A stretch of DNA of 20,926 nt. Source: a virus. The position numbers were made by a program, and so were the translations under genes. Location of the stretch: positions 1-20,926 of the IMG/VR virus record IMGVR_UViG_3300030107_001926; one strand, given 5' to 3'. The notes beneath the pieces were generated by a model that had not been told where the DNA came from, did not search any database, and was given only the letters and a program-made list of their open reading frames with translations. How positions within the stretch are numbered: the first letter of the stretch is position 1; each line of letters begins with the position of its first letter. This document shows, one piece after another, positions 1 through 7,066 of this stretch.

Positions 1-295
1 TGCCTGTGTAGGTATAGTTAGAGCCGTTAGCAGTAACTCTATATTGAGTACCAGAAATATTAGATGATCCGACCGAAACCTCCATTTTCCGGCAACGCAT
101 GTCGTCTCTAACGTGAAGGCGGATTAATGCGTGAATAGCATTTTCCACACTAACGCCCCCGTCTAGAGCGGGAAAAGAACCAGCATCTAGCGTCCCCGAA
201 GACCCGTTAACCTCCGCCTGAGAGGTCCATACAGGGTAGAGCGCAGATGCCTTACCTGAAATACTTCTAACTTTTGCCTCGGAGGGTGTAGCCAT
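1..295 (-). CDS. Unknown protein downstream of the tail fibre (partial, runs off the left edge)
   Basis: An open frame starts with ATG at 295 and stays open for 98 codons to the window edge, so the C-terminus is missing. It begins two bases after the TAA stop of the fibre gene (TAAACATG), an arrangement that suggests translational coupling. There is no strong Shine-Dalgarno site; only a weak GAG lies upstream. The visible part starts MATPSEAKVRSISG and is rich in Ser, Gly, Thr and Asn, with no membrane segment or signal peptide. I do not recognise the family. Its place after the fibre suggests a second fibre, an adaptor or a fibre chaperone, but that is inference from position only. Uninterrupted reading in the operon direction and close spacing make it a real gene with good probability. 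Confidence 0.7.
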   Translation of the reverse strand, partial: MATPSEAKVRSISGKASALYPVWTSQAEVNGSSGTLDAGSFPALDGGVSVENAIHALIRLHVRDDMRCRKMEVSVGSSNISGTQYRVTANGSNYTYTG

Positions 296-297
296 GT

Positions 298-1800
298 TTA
301 AGTCTCGTCGTAAAAGTGCGGCATCGCAGCAATATGGTACGGCTTCCTGTAACGCTCAGTGCCCGCCATCTTAGTTACCATAGTAGGAGGAGCGTTGAGT
401 TTGTGGGAAGTAATTTTAGATTTATCAGGGGTGGCACTACCGTGGTGCAGGAAGCTGTATAGGTTAAACCCATCAGTACATATAGTTAGTTTATAGTCCG
501 TGTGGTCAGTAGTGCTCGTTATAGATGAGAAGTCAAAATTTACACGGTCTACACCGTGGCCAGTCCTGGCATTTAATCTGGACAACAGGACGCCGCTTGA
601 AGTGCCTCCTCTGCCAGAAATAATAACGTGCCCTCTACCGTCGAATACAATACCATATGCCTCTTTAATTATTCCCGATTCATCAGAACCCACGGACCAA
701 ACAAGGTCGGCAGTATCTTGTTGAATGCAGCGAATATTCATCGCTGAGCCTACCTCCAAGTTATTACTGCCAGCTAGAAATATGCTGTGTTCTGATATAG
801 CCATGCATGTGAAAGTAACGTCTGCCTCTGTATTGTCTGGGGGGTAAGAGAAATACAACTTGGAGTTGTCGAAATCAGTTACGTTAGACAGGTCATCGTA
901 CTTTAACTTGCGGAAAGCTGCAGATACGGGGGTTCCTGCACCCTCATCGTAGTCTGCGCTCTCCCCGTTCTCTCCAGCTATGTACACAAACCTGCCATCG
1001 GAAATGATCTGGTAGACAGAACCCCCGTGGTTTTTACTGGCAGTGCCCGCTGCTACAATAGAGCCGTCAGAATACCGCATCTTTCGGTGAGTATCATCGT
1101 CTGTTCCTTGTTCCCCTCCGATGAAGACGTATTTACCATCGGAGAATACAGAGTATATATTTGCCCCGTGGCTAACGCCTGCGCTGGGCCAGCCGCCGCC
1201 GAAGTCTGTCCCATCTGAGGGCTTCAACTTAAACACTTTCGTGTTTTGCGTAAGGAACACTGCGTTGCCGTCTGCTGATACAGAGGTTTCCGATACAGAG
1301 TCGTCCCCTGACAGGTTCCCCCTAGTCCACAACAATGATCCATCGGTTGCGCTAATAGCGACTAACATTCCAGTAGCGCCGCCTGATACAGAGCTACCGT
1401 TGTATTCAGTGGTGGAGCGTGTAGCAAAGTAGATACGATCACCGTCTGTTGCTATAGTCTTGTTAAACTCATCATTATCGTCCCCGTACATAGAAGTCTG
1501 CCAAGACTGAGACAGGTATTCACTATCGGCGTCTAGGTCTTTTACAAACCCTACCTCGCCTGCTGATAGCGAGGAGCATAGAGACGACAAGCTAGTAAAG
1601 CTACGAGGTCTACCGTCGTGCAGGTAGCTAATCCAATCCGTAAAGTTTTTTAGGATGTAGTTAAACTCATCGTGCGGGAGTACTTGGTTAAAAGTATATC
1701 CTGCTGCTTCCTGCCCACCGCTGGGGGCAGTAACGTCTCCCGCAGCCGCAGAGGAAGCCCATGCCATTTCATCAGATGGTTTTGTACCGGACTCAGACAT
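298..1800 (-). CDS. Tail fibre / receptor-binding protein with a beta-propeller
   Basis: This 500-residue protein is probably a fibre or host-contact protein at the distal baseplate. The N-terminal part (residues about 37-60, core FNYILKNFTDWISYL) resembles the short N-terminal region of many phage fibres that attaches them to the baseplate. Residues about 116-450 hold seven spaced copies of a strand motif of the form xDGxxVYxAG (near 118, 176, 220, 267, 336, 386 and 441; the fifth is degenerate). This is the pattern of PQQ- or WD-like beta-propellers and suggests seven blades. The blade near 150-158 carries an AISATDGSLLW stretch typical of PQQ-type repeats. A short C-terminal tail (471-500) is rich in aromatic and basic residues. 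The ATG at 1800 follows a GAGGT Shine-Dalgarno site five bases upstream, which overlaps the stop of the preceding gene. No enzymatic residues are recognisable, so receptor binding is inferred from fold and position. Confidence 0.72.
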   Translation of the reverse strand: MSESGTKPSDEMAWASSAAAGDVTAPSGGQEAAGYTFNQVLPHDEFNYILKNFTDWISYLHDGRPRSFTSLSSLCSSLSAGEVGFVKDLDADSEYLSQSWQTSMYGDDNDEFNKTIATDGDRIYFATRSTTEYNGSSVSGGATGMLVAISATDGSLLWTRGNLSGDDSVSETSVSADGNAVFLTQNTKVFKLKPSDGTDFGGGWPSAGVSHGANIYSVFSDGKYVFIGGEQGTDDDTHRKMRYSDGSIVAAGTASKNHGGSVYQIISDGRFVYIAGENGESADYDEGAGTPVSAAFRKLKYDDLSNVTDFDNSKLYFSYPPDNTEADVTFTCMAISEHSIFLAGSNNLEVGSAMNIRCIQQDTADLVWSVGSDESGIIKEAYGIVFDGRGHVIISGRGGTSSGVLLSRLNARTGHGVDRVNFDFSSITSTTDHTDYKLTICTDGFNLYSFLHHGSATPDKSKITSHKLNAPPTMVTKMAGTERYRKPYHIAAMPHFYDET

Positions 1801-1808
1801 TTACTACC

Positions 1809-2375
1809 TCAATCATCGTCTATGCGGCGAGCAAGTCTGCCCACCCCGAACCCTCTAGCTTCAGAATTACCCGCGAAACCAAAGTACCCTACAGGGGCTT
1901 CTACTACATTAACAGCAACGCCCGCAGAGGTGGCCTGTTTTACCTGGCTGCTTATCCTTCGTCTGCGCGACAAAGAGGTGTCACCTCCTGTCACATATTC
2001 AAATCTAGCGGTTCCAGGAAATTCTACGTGAAGGACACGCTCTGGATAAGACGCAATAATACTCAAAATATATAGAATAGTTTCAGCTTTTCCAGCACTG
2101 TTACGTGTGGCTGCTCTAGCGTAGATAAATTTTCTATAGTCTCCATCTGATAGGCCGTCTCTAGGTTCTCCTAGCAGCGATCCCCACATGTCTAGAGTAG
2201 CCCCAGTAGCCATCTCAATAGTAGTGTCGTTTATCAGCGTATAGAGTAGATCCTCTATCTCCTGAATACCTTCACACAAAAGAGTAACTATAGACCGGAG
2301 ATTACTGTACTCCGCTTGGTACCCCAGTAGCCTGCTTAGAGCCTCTTCAGCGTGATTTGGTATATGGGTAATCAT
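1809..2375 (-). CDS. Baseplate protein, DUF2612 / gpI-like
   Basis: This 188-residue protein follows baseplate J directly, as gpI follows gpJ in P2 and as DUF2612 proteins do in many myophages. The N-terminal half is helical and contains the signature-like stretch MATGATLDMWGSLLG followed by a DGDYRKFIYAR segment, both familiar from DUF2612 and the related tail-protein-I proteins that link wedge to fibre. The C-terminal part (about 120-188) is Gly- and Arg-rich and may contact the fibre encoded next. Its ATG at 2375 overlaps the TGA of baseplate J (ATGA, four bases), so translation is probably coupled. The family call is from memory of the motif pattern and gene order; a role as connector between wedge and fibre is inferred. 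Confidence 0.72.
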   Translation of the reverse strand: MITHIPNHAEEALSRLLGYQAEYSNLRSIVTLLCEGIQEIEDLLYTLINDTTIEMATGATLDMWGSLLGEPRDGLSDGDYRKFIYARAATRNSAGKAETILYILSIIASYPERVLHVEFPGTARFEYVTGGDTSLSRRRRISSQVKQATSAGVAVNVVEAPVGYFGFAGNSEARGFGVGRLARRIDDD

Positions 2376-3556
2376 ACGGAAGTTGAGGTTACTTCAACGT
2401 CAGCCAGGTCGCTAACACGGGCGACTTGGTTGGGGGCTATTACAATATTATTAGCGTCGTACCCCGCATCAGATCCTAGTTTAGTAGTAACAACCATGCT
2501 TACGACCCCAGTAAAACTAGCCAGGGCACATACCAGCTTAAAAGTCTGCAAGTCATCGCCCGGATCTAGGGCGTTTACATAATCCATTACTAGCTGCTTA
2601 AGCTGGGCATCCCCGTCTGTGTCTGGAGAGGGGTAGGTAGAGTCGTAAGTAAGGACAATTGAAACGTCCACAGGTACGGCAGTAGCAAAGCTAAAGTAAA
2701 CGTCGTGAGAGAAGCCCTGAGAATCTACAACGGATACAGCTTCCTGGTTCCCGTAAGTGGCGATACCTGCGGGCTTATTGTTCCAAATAAAGGCAGCAAG
2801 AACGTCCTTATCTATGGTGTCTGGATATACCACGCATTCAATACTATGAGGAGGTTGCCCGTTAACTGTAGAATCAGTGGCATTCTCAGAAACAAGTACT
2901 GATTGAACATCTGTAATCTGGAACAAACGGGACCGAATAGCATCCACCGTCGTCGAGCCCGTGATAGACGAAGCAGACGCCATTCGATCCCGTAACTCCG
3001 CATCTGTTTCCTCGTCTGTTCCTGTAGTTGCAGCTGCAGGATTTGTTACAGTCGAGAGGCCAGACAGCGGAACTGCGATTACCGTTATTGAGGCGTCCGC
3101 AAGAGCTACTGCGCCCGCTTCTTGGGCAGTAACAGCGACCCCTGTTGCAGCGCCGGAACCGTCTAACGTAACGGCATCGTCCTGCGTAAACACGATACCA
3201 GAAGGGGTGGCGTACTCTTGCCCAGCAGGTACTACCAGCGCAGCAGTGCCGGTCAAATTAACGAGTGCGGTAGAGGGCGTAGCAGCCTTGCGGGTGAGCC
3301 CTAATACAGTAGCTAGGTTATCCAAAGGTATTCCAGACGCACCGCTGCGGCTGCCGGAATCGTATAGGTCTTGAGCCATCTCGTAGAGCAGGGCAAAACG
3401 CTCAGAAAATATGGCTATTAACTGTCCTGCTATACTGTCTGGGTTGTTTGTATCTACGTTAAGATCTGCACCAAATTTAGACCTAAAAGCAGCCTGCAAT
3501 TCGGAGATGTACGTTTCCTGGCGCTTAATAGTAAAGCCAGTAGATGTAAGACTCAT
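2372..3556 (-). CDS. Baseplate J-like protein
   Basis: At 394 residues this is of normal length for the baseplate J family (P2 gpJ, Mu gp47, T4 gp6-like wedge). The wedge protein forms the ring around the hub and relays sheath contraction. The N-terminal region (residues 1-60) has the expected QAAFRSKFGADLN and DSIAGQLIAIFSE segments. A Gly/Ala-rich beta region (about 95-180) with AVALADASITVI follows, then the conserved GTDEETDAELRDRM segment near 180-195 that is characteristic of the family. The C-terminus (about 290-394) is a mixed alpha/beta wedge domain. The ATG at 3556 has a GGAGG Shine-Dalgarno site a few bases upstream, lying within the end of the previous gene, and shares ATGA with its stop. 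This is one of the firmest family assignments in the baseplate block. Confidence 0.9.
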   Translation of the reverse strand: MSLTSTGFTIKRQETYISELQAAFRSKFGADLNVDTNNPDSIAGQLIAIFSERFALLYEMAQDLYDSGSRSGASGIPLDNLATVLGLTRKAATPSTALVNLTGTAALVVPAGQEYATPSGIVFTQDDAVTLDGSGAATGVAVTAQEAGAVALADASITVIAVPLSGLSTVTNPAAATTGTDEETDAELRDRMASASSITGSTTVDAIRSRLFQITDVQSVLVSENATDSTVNGQPPHSIECVVYPDTIDKDVLAAFIWNNKPAGIATYGNQEAVSVVDSQGFSHDVYFSFATAVPVDVSIVLTYDSTYPSPDTDGDAQLKQLVMDYVNALDPGDDLQTFKLVCALASFTGVVSMVVTTKLGSDAGYDANNIVIAPNQVARVSDLADVEVTSTSV

Positions 3557-3966
3557 GTAATACCTCCGTACTCTCCAAGCAGTACGACAGCCATGCCTCC
3601 GCTACTGCCGACAGAAGAAACTGAAAGTACAGCTTCTTCCTCCTCAAGAATCACAGCAAAGCTCTCCTGTAAATTCCGAGTCACCGGATCCAAAGACATC
3701 TTGTATTCAGACACGGACCTTATTCCAGGCACGGCAACTACTTGAGCCTTTCGGACTGCACTAACATACGAAAGATTTGGAGCTTTAACCAGCATTCGTT
3801 CTTTGTCTACGGAACCGTAGTCAAAGTTCATAAACCACTCGCCCACAAAAGATTCTAGCCGCGACCATAAAAACTGGGCCACTGCTGTTCTTCCAGAAAC
3901 CAGGGAAAAGTTACCGTTCTCTAAAGCGATGTCCCCGTTGGTGTCTCTTTTGAAATCTATAGGCAT
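3553..3966 (-). CDS. Baseplate wedge protein, gp25/gpW-like
   Basis: This 137-residue protein sits immediately before baseplate J, where phages place the gp25/gpW-type wedge protein. The central part has the usual pattern for this group: a helix containing RLESFVGEWFMNFDYG (about 36-51), then a helix starting VRKAQVVAVPGI (about 71-82) and a strand region ending in an R-N-L segment. The GEW-x(4)-YG stretch corresponds to the place where gp25 proteins carry their ER/G-type motif. The protein would start sheath assembly and join the wedge to the hub. A hydrophobic C-terminus (114-137) is rich in Val, Ser and Gly. Its ATG at 3966 overlaps the upstream TAA by one base (TAATG). The assignment rests on pattern and order; a related wedge family such as DUF2634 is the main alternative. 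Confidence 0.75.
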   Translation of the reverse strand: MPIDFKRDTNGDIALENGNFSLVSGRTAVAQFLWSRLESFVGEWFMNFDYGSVDKERMLVKAPNLSYVSAVRKAQVVAVPGIRSVSEYKMSLDPVTRNLQESFAVILEEEEAVLSVSSVGSSGGMAVVLLGEYGGIT

Positions 3967-4271
3967 TACGAAATGGTCCCTGTAGCAGTAGCACTGCCTG
4001 CAGCTATGTCCGGCACACTAACCGCAGCATTGCTGGTTATATGGGTCACTATAGCACCGGCAAGTGCCTGCATAACAGCCGTACTGAATACGTGTTTGAG
4101 TACCTCGTCGCCAATAGCTTCCCAGATAGAATCGAACTGGGCAGCGTCTGTTATTGTAACTACGTCAGAAGGCAGTGCGCCCCTAATAGCATCAGCTAGA
4201 GCAGCCTTGTCTACAGCAGCTAGAGCAGCAGTGCTTATGGCTGTACCCATAGTGTTTCCGTTAAGGCTCAT
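3966..4271 (-). CDS. Small Ala-rich protein between spike and wedge, unknown function
   Basis: This 101-residue, Ala/Thr/Ile-rich protein lies between the spike gene and the gp25-like wedge gene and is joined to both by one-base TAATG overlaps, so it is certainly expressed with the baseplate set. The segment about 43-86 has the order W-EAIGDEVLKH followed by a hydrophobic helix and HITSNAAV. I recall similar small proteins with an HI-x(2)-NA-x-V ending beside spike or hub genes in other myophages, but know no established function. There is no signal peptide; the hydrophobic stretch near 63-76 is short and amphipathic rather than a membrane anchor. A role as a spike-associated structural protein or assembly helper is possible and only inferred. 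Confidence 0.75.
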   Translation of the reverse strand: MSLNGNTMGTAISTAALAAVDKAALADAIRGALPSDVVTITDAAQFDSIWEAIGDEVLKHVFSTAVMQALAGAIVTHITSNAAVSVPDIAAGSATATGTIS

Positions 4272-4900
4272 TATTCAGCCTTGATAGCAGCTAGGGTGGT
4301 TTTAAGTCCGCCTATAGTTGCGGCAGAGCTTAGCGGCTGCGAGCCCAGAGAAGTAACTGTAAATGTAGTCTCCAAAGCTGCCAGCAGCTGGTACAGAACA
4401 GAAACAAGATCGACGGTGTTGTTTCCCAGCCGCACTTTATCCGTAAGCTCTAGTCTAGCGTTATTGCCCGAAGAGGAGATATCTCCTACACGAACATAGT
4501 GGGAATCAGACAGGTCTACGAAGTCGTTATTTAGCGGTACGATACCGGGAACTGCCATTGCATCTGACAGATCAAAACTCCTTACATCGTAAGGCTCCTG
4601 CTCCCCGCCATTTGACAGCCACTCGTCGAGAGATTCCTGATTGAATAGCAGAACAACGTAGTCCCCTGCTGCTAGGGGATAGGCAACGCCCATCTGCTTA
4701 GAACTGCTCATGGGGTAAACGACAGGAACTCGGACGATAATCGGGAGCTTTTCGCCTCTGTTATTTGTAATAGCAGGCTGAACTTCAACGTGCGGAGCAC
4801 CGGAGCTTTCTTGAGAAAAACTAATGACTTTAGCAAGGCGAACAGTGTTCACCTGCTCCATAGAGTTATCTATTAAAGATCTGATGACTCTAGCGTTCAT
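4271..4900 (-). CDS. Baseplate spike protein, Gp138/gpV-like
   Basis: This 209-residue protein is probably the central membrane-piercing spike that closes the tube at the baseplate. The N-terminal 100 residues have the layout of the Gp138/gpV OB-fold domain: a strand set with VRLAKVISFS and HVEVQPAI, then a segment VPVVYPMSSS, a GDYVVLLF strand and a segment ending WLSNG. A region with GDISSSGNNARLELTDKVRLG (about 139-159) resembles the start of the triple beta-helix that follows the OB domain. The last 40 residues are helical rather than an HxH iron-binding tip, so the apex may be supplied by another protein. The ATG at 4900 shares ATGA with the stop of the hub gene. Order (hub, spike, wedge) supports the call. 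Confidence 0.8.
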   Translation of the reverse strand: MNARVIRSLIDNSMEQVNTVRLAKVISFSQESSGAPHVEVQPAITNNRGEKLPIIVRVPVVYPMSSSKQMGVAYPLAAGDYVVLLFNQESLDEWLSNGGEQEPYDVRSFDLSDAMAVPGIVPLNNDFVDLSDSHYVRVGDISSSGNNARLELTDKVRLGNNTVDLVSVLYQLLAALETTFTVTSLGSQPLSSAATIGGLKTTLAAIKAE

Positions 4901-5850
4901 TCGCCTAGCTCAAAAAGACTCATCCTAGTTTCCCACGTATCTCCTACAGTGTCGCCCGAGTGGAGGACTTTCTTTGCTACAAAATTACCATTAACAGAGC
5001 TAGATTCAACCTGCACTAAAGCGCCTGGATATATCTGAGGGTTTAGAAGGGACGTAACCTCTACGCCACCCTCATCCTCGTTGCTCCTGGAAGACCTGCT
5101 AGAGCCGCGCCTCCTGCGACGAGTGCTCTCAAAACGTATCTTTGTTTTTACGGGAGCGGGGGTTCCTATTAACCCGGTAGCAGGGCTAACTCTTATAGCA
5201 GAAGCACCAGAAGCTCCGCCCTCTTGTAAGATCTGAACTACGCCCAGCTGGATAGACCAAGAATTGCCGGTGCTTCTGCAGATCCTCCTGATGAATTCGT
5301 GCGAACTGCCGTGGAAAGTTCTGCCGTTGAGTATCTGCCTTCCGAGCGCCTCTAGATCTGCTGCAGTAGTGTCCAAGGACAGTCCCATAGACTCAGCTGC
5401 TCTCTGCAAAAGATGAAGGTAAGATTGCCCTGGCCCCGATGTTATAGATATAGCACCGTCCCTGTATGCAGCTATGCCGTCACCTGACTCAATAGTAGTA
5501 ACCCAGTCTGTACCCTTGCGGGCGCTAGTTGCTCTATAGATGTCTCCCCTAAATATCTGAGACAGCCCAGGAGACTGGCCTGCGTACCCTACTTCTAGGA
5601 TTACTTCCTTACCGGCTAACTCCCCTTCTATATAGGCCCTGTTTTCACGGGATAGGTTGTATAGGCTAATCACTGAGCTATTGGGCTGCTCAGAGATATT
5701 GTTATTTATAGTAAAGGTAATCTTTCTGGCGGCGTTAGTATCCGACAACGCGGAAAAAGAACGTCCTGGCCTGTACCCCTCAAAAGAGTCTCCAGCGCCT
5801 ATAGTTACTACAGCTTCCCTGAGCCATGATTCTGTAGTAGCACCGGCCAT
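4897..5850 (-). CDS. Baseplate hub protein, gpD/gp27-like
   Basis: This 317-residue protein lies between the plug and spike genes, the position of the trimeric hub that holds the spike. The N-terminal half has strands KITFTINN and SVISLYNLS (about 43-67), followed by GKEVILEVGYAG (80-91) and FRGDIYRATSAR (100-111), a pattern shared by gpD, gp27 and Pam3-type hubs. A helical LysM-like or linker region spans about 140-195, ending HEFIRRICRSTG. Near the C-terminus a strongly basic, Ser-rich loop (residues 243-258) breaks the beta region and is followed by an acidic patch (259-260). The final strands (LNPQIYPGALVQVESS and WETRMSLFE) match the usual hub C-terminal domain. The start at 5850 overlaps the upstream TAA by one base (TAATG). 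Confidence 0.8.
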   Translation of the reverse strand: MAGATTESWLREAVVTIGAGDSFEGYRPGRSFSALSDTNAARKITFTINNNISEQPNSSVISLYNLSRENRAYIEGELAGKEVILEVGYAGQSPGLSQIFRGDIYRATSARKGTDWVTTIESGDGIAAYRDGAISITSGPGQSYLHLLQRAAESMGLSLDTTAADLEALGRQILNGRTFHGSSHEFIRRICRSTGNSWSIQLGVVQILQEGGASGASAIRVSPATGLIGTPAPVKTKIRFESTRRRRRGSSRSSRSNEDEGGVEVTSLLNPQIYPGALVQVESSSVNGNFVAKKVLHSGDTVGDTWETRMSLFELGE

Positions 5851-6185
5851 TATTGAGACTGGTCACGGAAGAAAAATTTGATGCTATTACCTAGCTCGCT
5901 ACCTTTAGGATCACGGGCTCTGCCTTCCGTATCCCACAGCCACAACCACCCCTCTGGAAGCTTGTCTTTCTTCTTAGAAATATAGGGCGCGTGGAGCACG
6001 CTAAGAGTAGTCATCTTTAAGCCCGAAACTATCGGAGCACCTGAAAAATCACTGATAGTAAGATACCAGTGCTGCGTGCGGCTAGACTTGTAGATGTGAA
6101 AGCCAAAGACTTCACCCGCTAGTAAAATAGTAAACTTCTGTGATGGGGCAGTCGGTGAGAAATCTATTATCTTTTCAACCGGCAT
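5850..6185 (-). CDS. Baseplate plug protein, cyanophage Pam3 gp18-like
   Basis: This 111-residue protein matches from memory the plug family described in the cyanophage Pam3 baseplate: an N-terminal strand with SQKFTILLAGE, a WYLTISD strand (about 41-47), a GAPIVSGLKM turn and strand (about 49-58), a helical or loop stretch with LHAPY, and a final strand after a Gly/Asp-rich loop. In Pam3 the plug occupies the tube lumen or hub centre between the Dit-like protein and the hub, and here it is encoded exactly between those two genes. The ATG at 6185 lies two bases after the preceding TAG. The role is inferred from that family; the residues are not diagnostic enough to exclude another small beta protein. 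Confidence 0.7.
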   Translation of the reverse strand: MPVEKIIDFSPTAPSQKFTILLAGEVFGFHIYKSSRTQHWYLTISDFSGAPIVSGLKMTTLSVLHAPYISKKKDKLPEGWLWLWDTEGRARDPKGSELGNSIKFFFRDQSQ

Positions 6186-6187
6186 AC

Positions 6188-7054
6188 CTACTCCCCAGAC
6201 CTGCGAGATTCGTCGAGGGTATTTAGGTACTCCTCGTTAGTCCAAATATCACTAACTACTTGTATTACCTCAGAGGGAGAACCTGAACCGTCCCAAATAG
6301 CCATGACGGACTCTCGGAACCTTCTATTTTCGTAAGCCCAAGACCCTCGTGCGGCTCTAGCAGGCTCAGAATTATCAGGCTCTGGAGGAGTCTCCTCACC
6401 TTCTTCTTCGGATGGCTCTCTAGGAGTTCTACGTCCCGTATCTTCCGTAAGCCTAGCTATCTCAGAAGCCATAGCATCAGCAGGTACAACTACACGTTCA
6501 AAGCTGACCTTTCTTATCTGCTGGAAGGACACGGTAATGGTAAGAGCATTTACGCTATACCCGCCACTAGCCTCTCTACTAAGAGAGACTTCAGTGATCA
6601 CCATATTCTCATAAACACGCAGACCCGAGACTACGGTAATAGCTTGCTTCAGGCGCTGCATTATTAGTAGGGCCTGGTATTTATCCATAGCCCTGAACTT
6701 AGCAGGCTCGCCTGGTCCGGCTTTTTCCCCCGTCCTATTGGTGGAGTACGTAAGTGGCGTGTTAGTTACAAAGAGATCCAGAGTCAGCTTAAGAGGCTCT
6801 TCGATTACGTGGTCGTTAACAAAGCCGCCGTCATCCACGGCGAACTTAGTAACTTTCATAGAATCTCTAGCCTGCTCTCTAAGACAGGCATCAAATACGA
6901 GCAGATTATCCGATCCGGGTAAGCGTAAATTAGGCCCAAAGGAGGCGCGTCCGCTTAGAACATTAGAGGACTCAATTTTGGGATGTTGTACATCGCCCCA
7001 GCTAGGGAGCCCTTTGTACAAATCGATGTCCGGTATATCGAATACGATAGCCAT
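6188..7054 (-). CDS. Dit-like tail/baseplate protein
   Basis: This 288-residue protein follows the tape measure gene and probably forms the ring joining tube to hub. Residues about 50-190 show the Dit-like N-terminal domain pattern: FDACLREQARDSMKVTKFAV, then VNDHVIEEPLKLTLDLFVTN, a helix YQALLIMQRLKQ, the segment ITVVSGLRVYENMVITEVSL and the closing strand NALTITVSFQQIRKV. These are the hallmarks of the group that includes Pam3 and many podo- and myophage adaptors. After residue 215 an acidic, Pro/Glu-rich linker (EEEGEETPPEPDNSEPA) leads to a short helical tail. An AGAGGT Shine-Dalgarno-like site at about 7066-7071 overlaps the stop of the tape measure gene, and the ATG is at 7054. Confidence 0.78.
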   Translation of the reverse strand: MAIVFDIPDIDLYKGLPSWGDVQHPKIESSNVLSGRASFGPNLRLPGSDNLLVFDACLREQARDSMKVTKFAVDDGGFVNDHVIEEPLKLTLDLFVTNTPLTYSTNRTGEKAGPGEPAKFRAMDKYQALLIMQRLKQAITVVSGLRVYENMVITEVSLSREASGGYSVNALTITVSFQQIRKVSFERVVVPADAMASEIARLTEDTGRRTPREPSEEEGEETPPEPDNSEPARAARGSWAYENRRFRESVMAIWDGSGSPSEVIQVVSDIWTNEEYLNTLDESRRSGE

Positions 7055-7066
7055 TAAAATAGACCT

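Noticed and set aside
3973-4284. A 103-residue plus-strand frame opposite the small spike-adjacent gene
   Set aside because: Antisense mirror of an Ala-rich gene; hydrophobic composition follows from the complementary codons.
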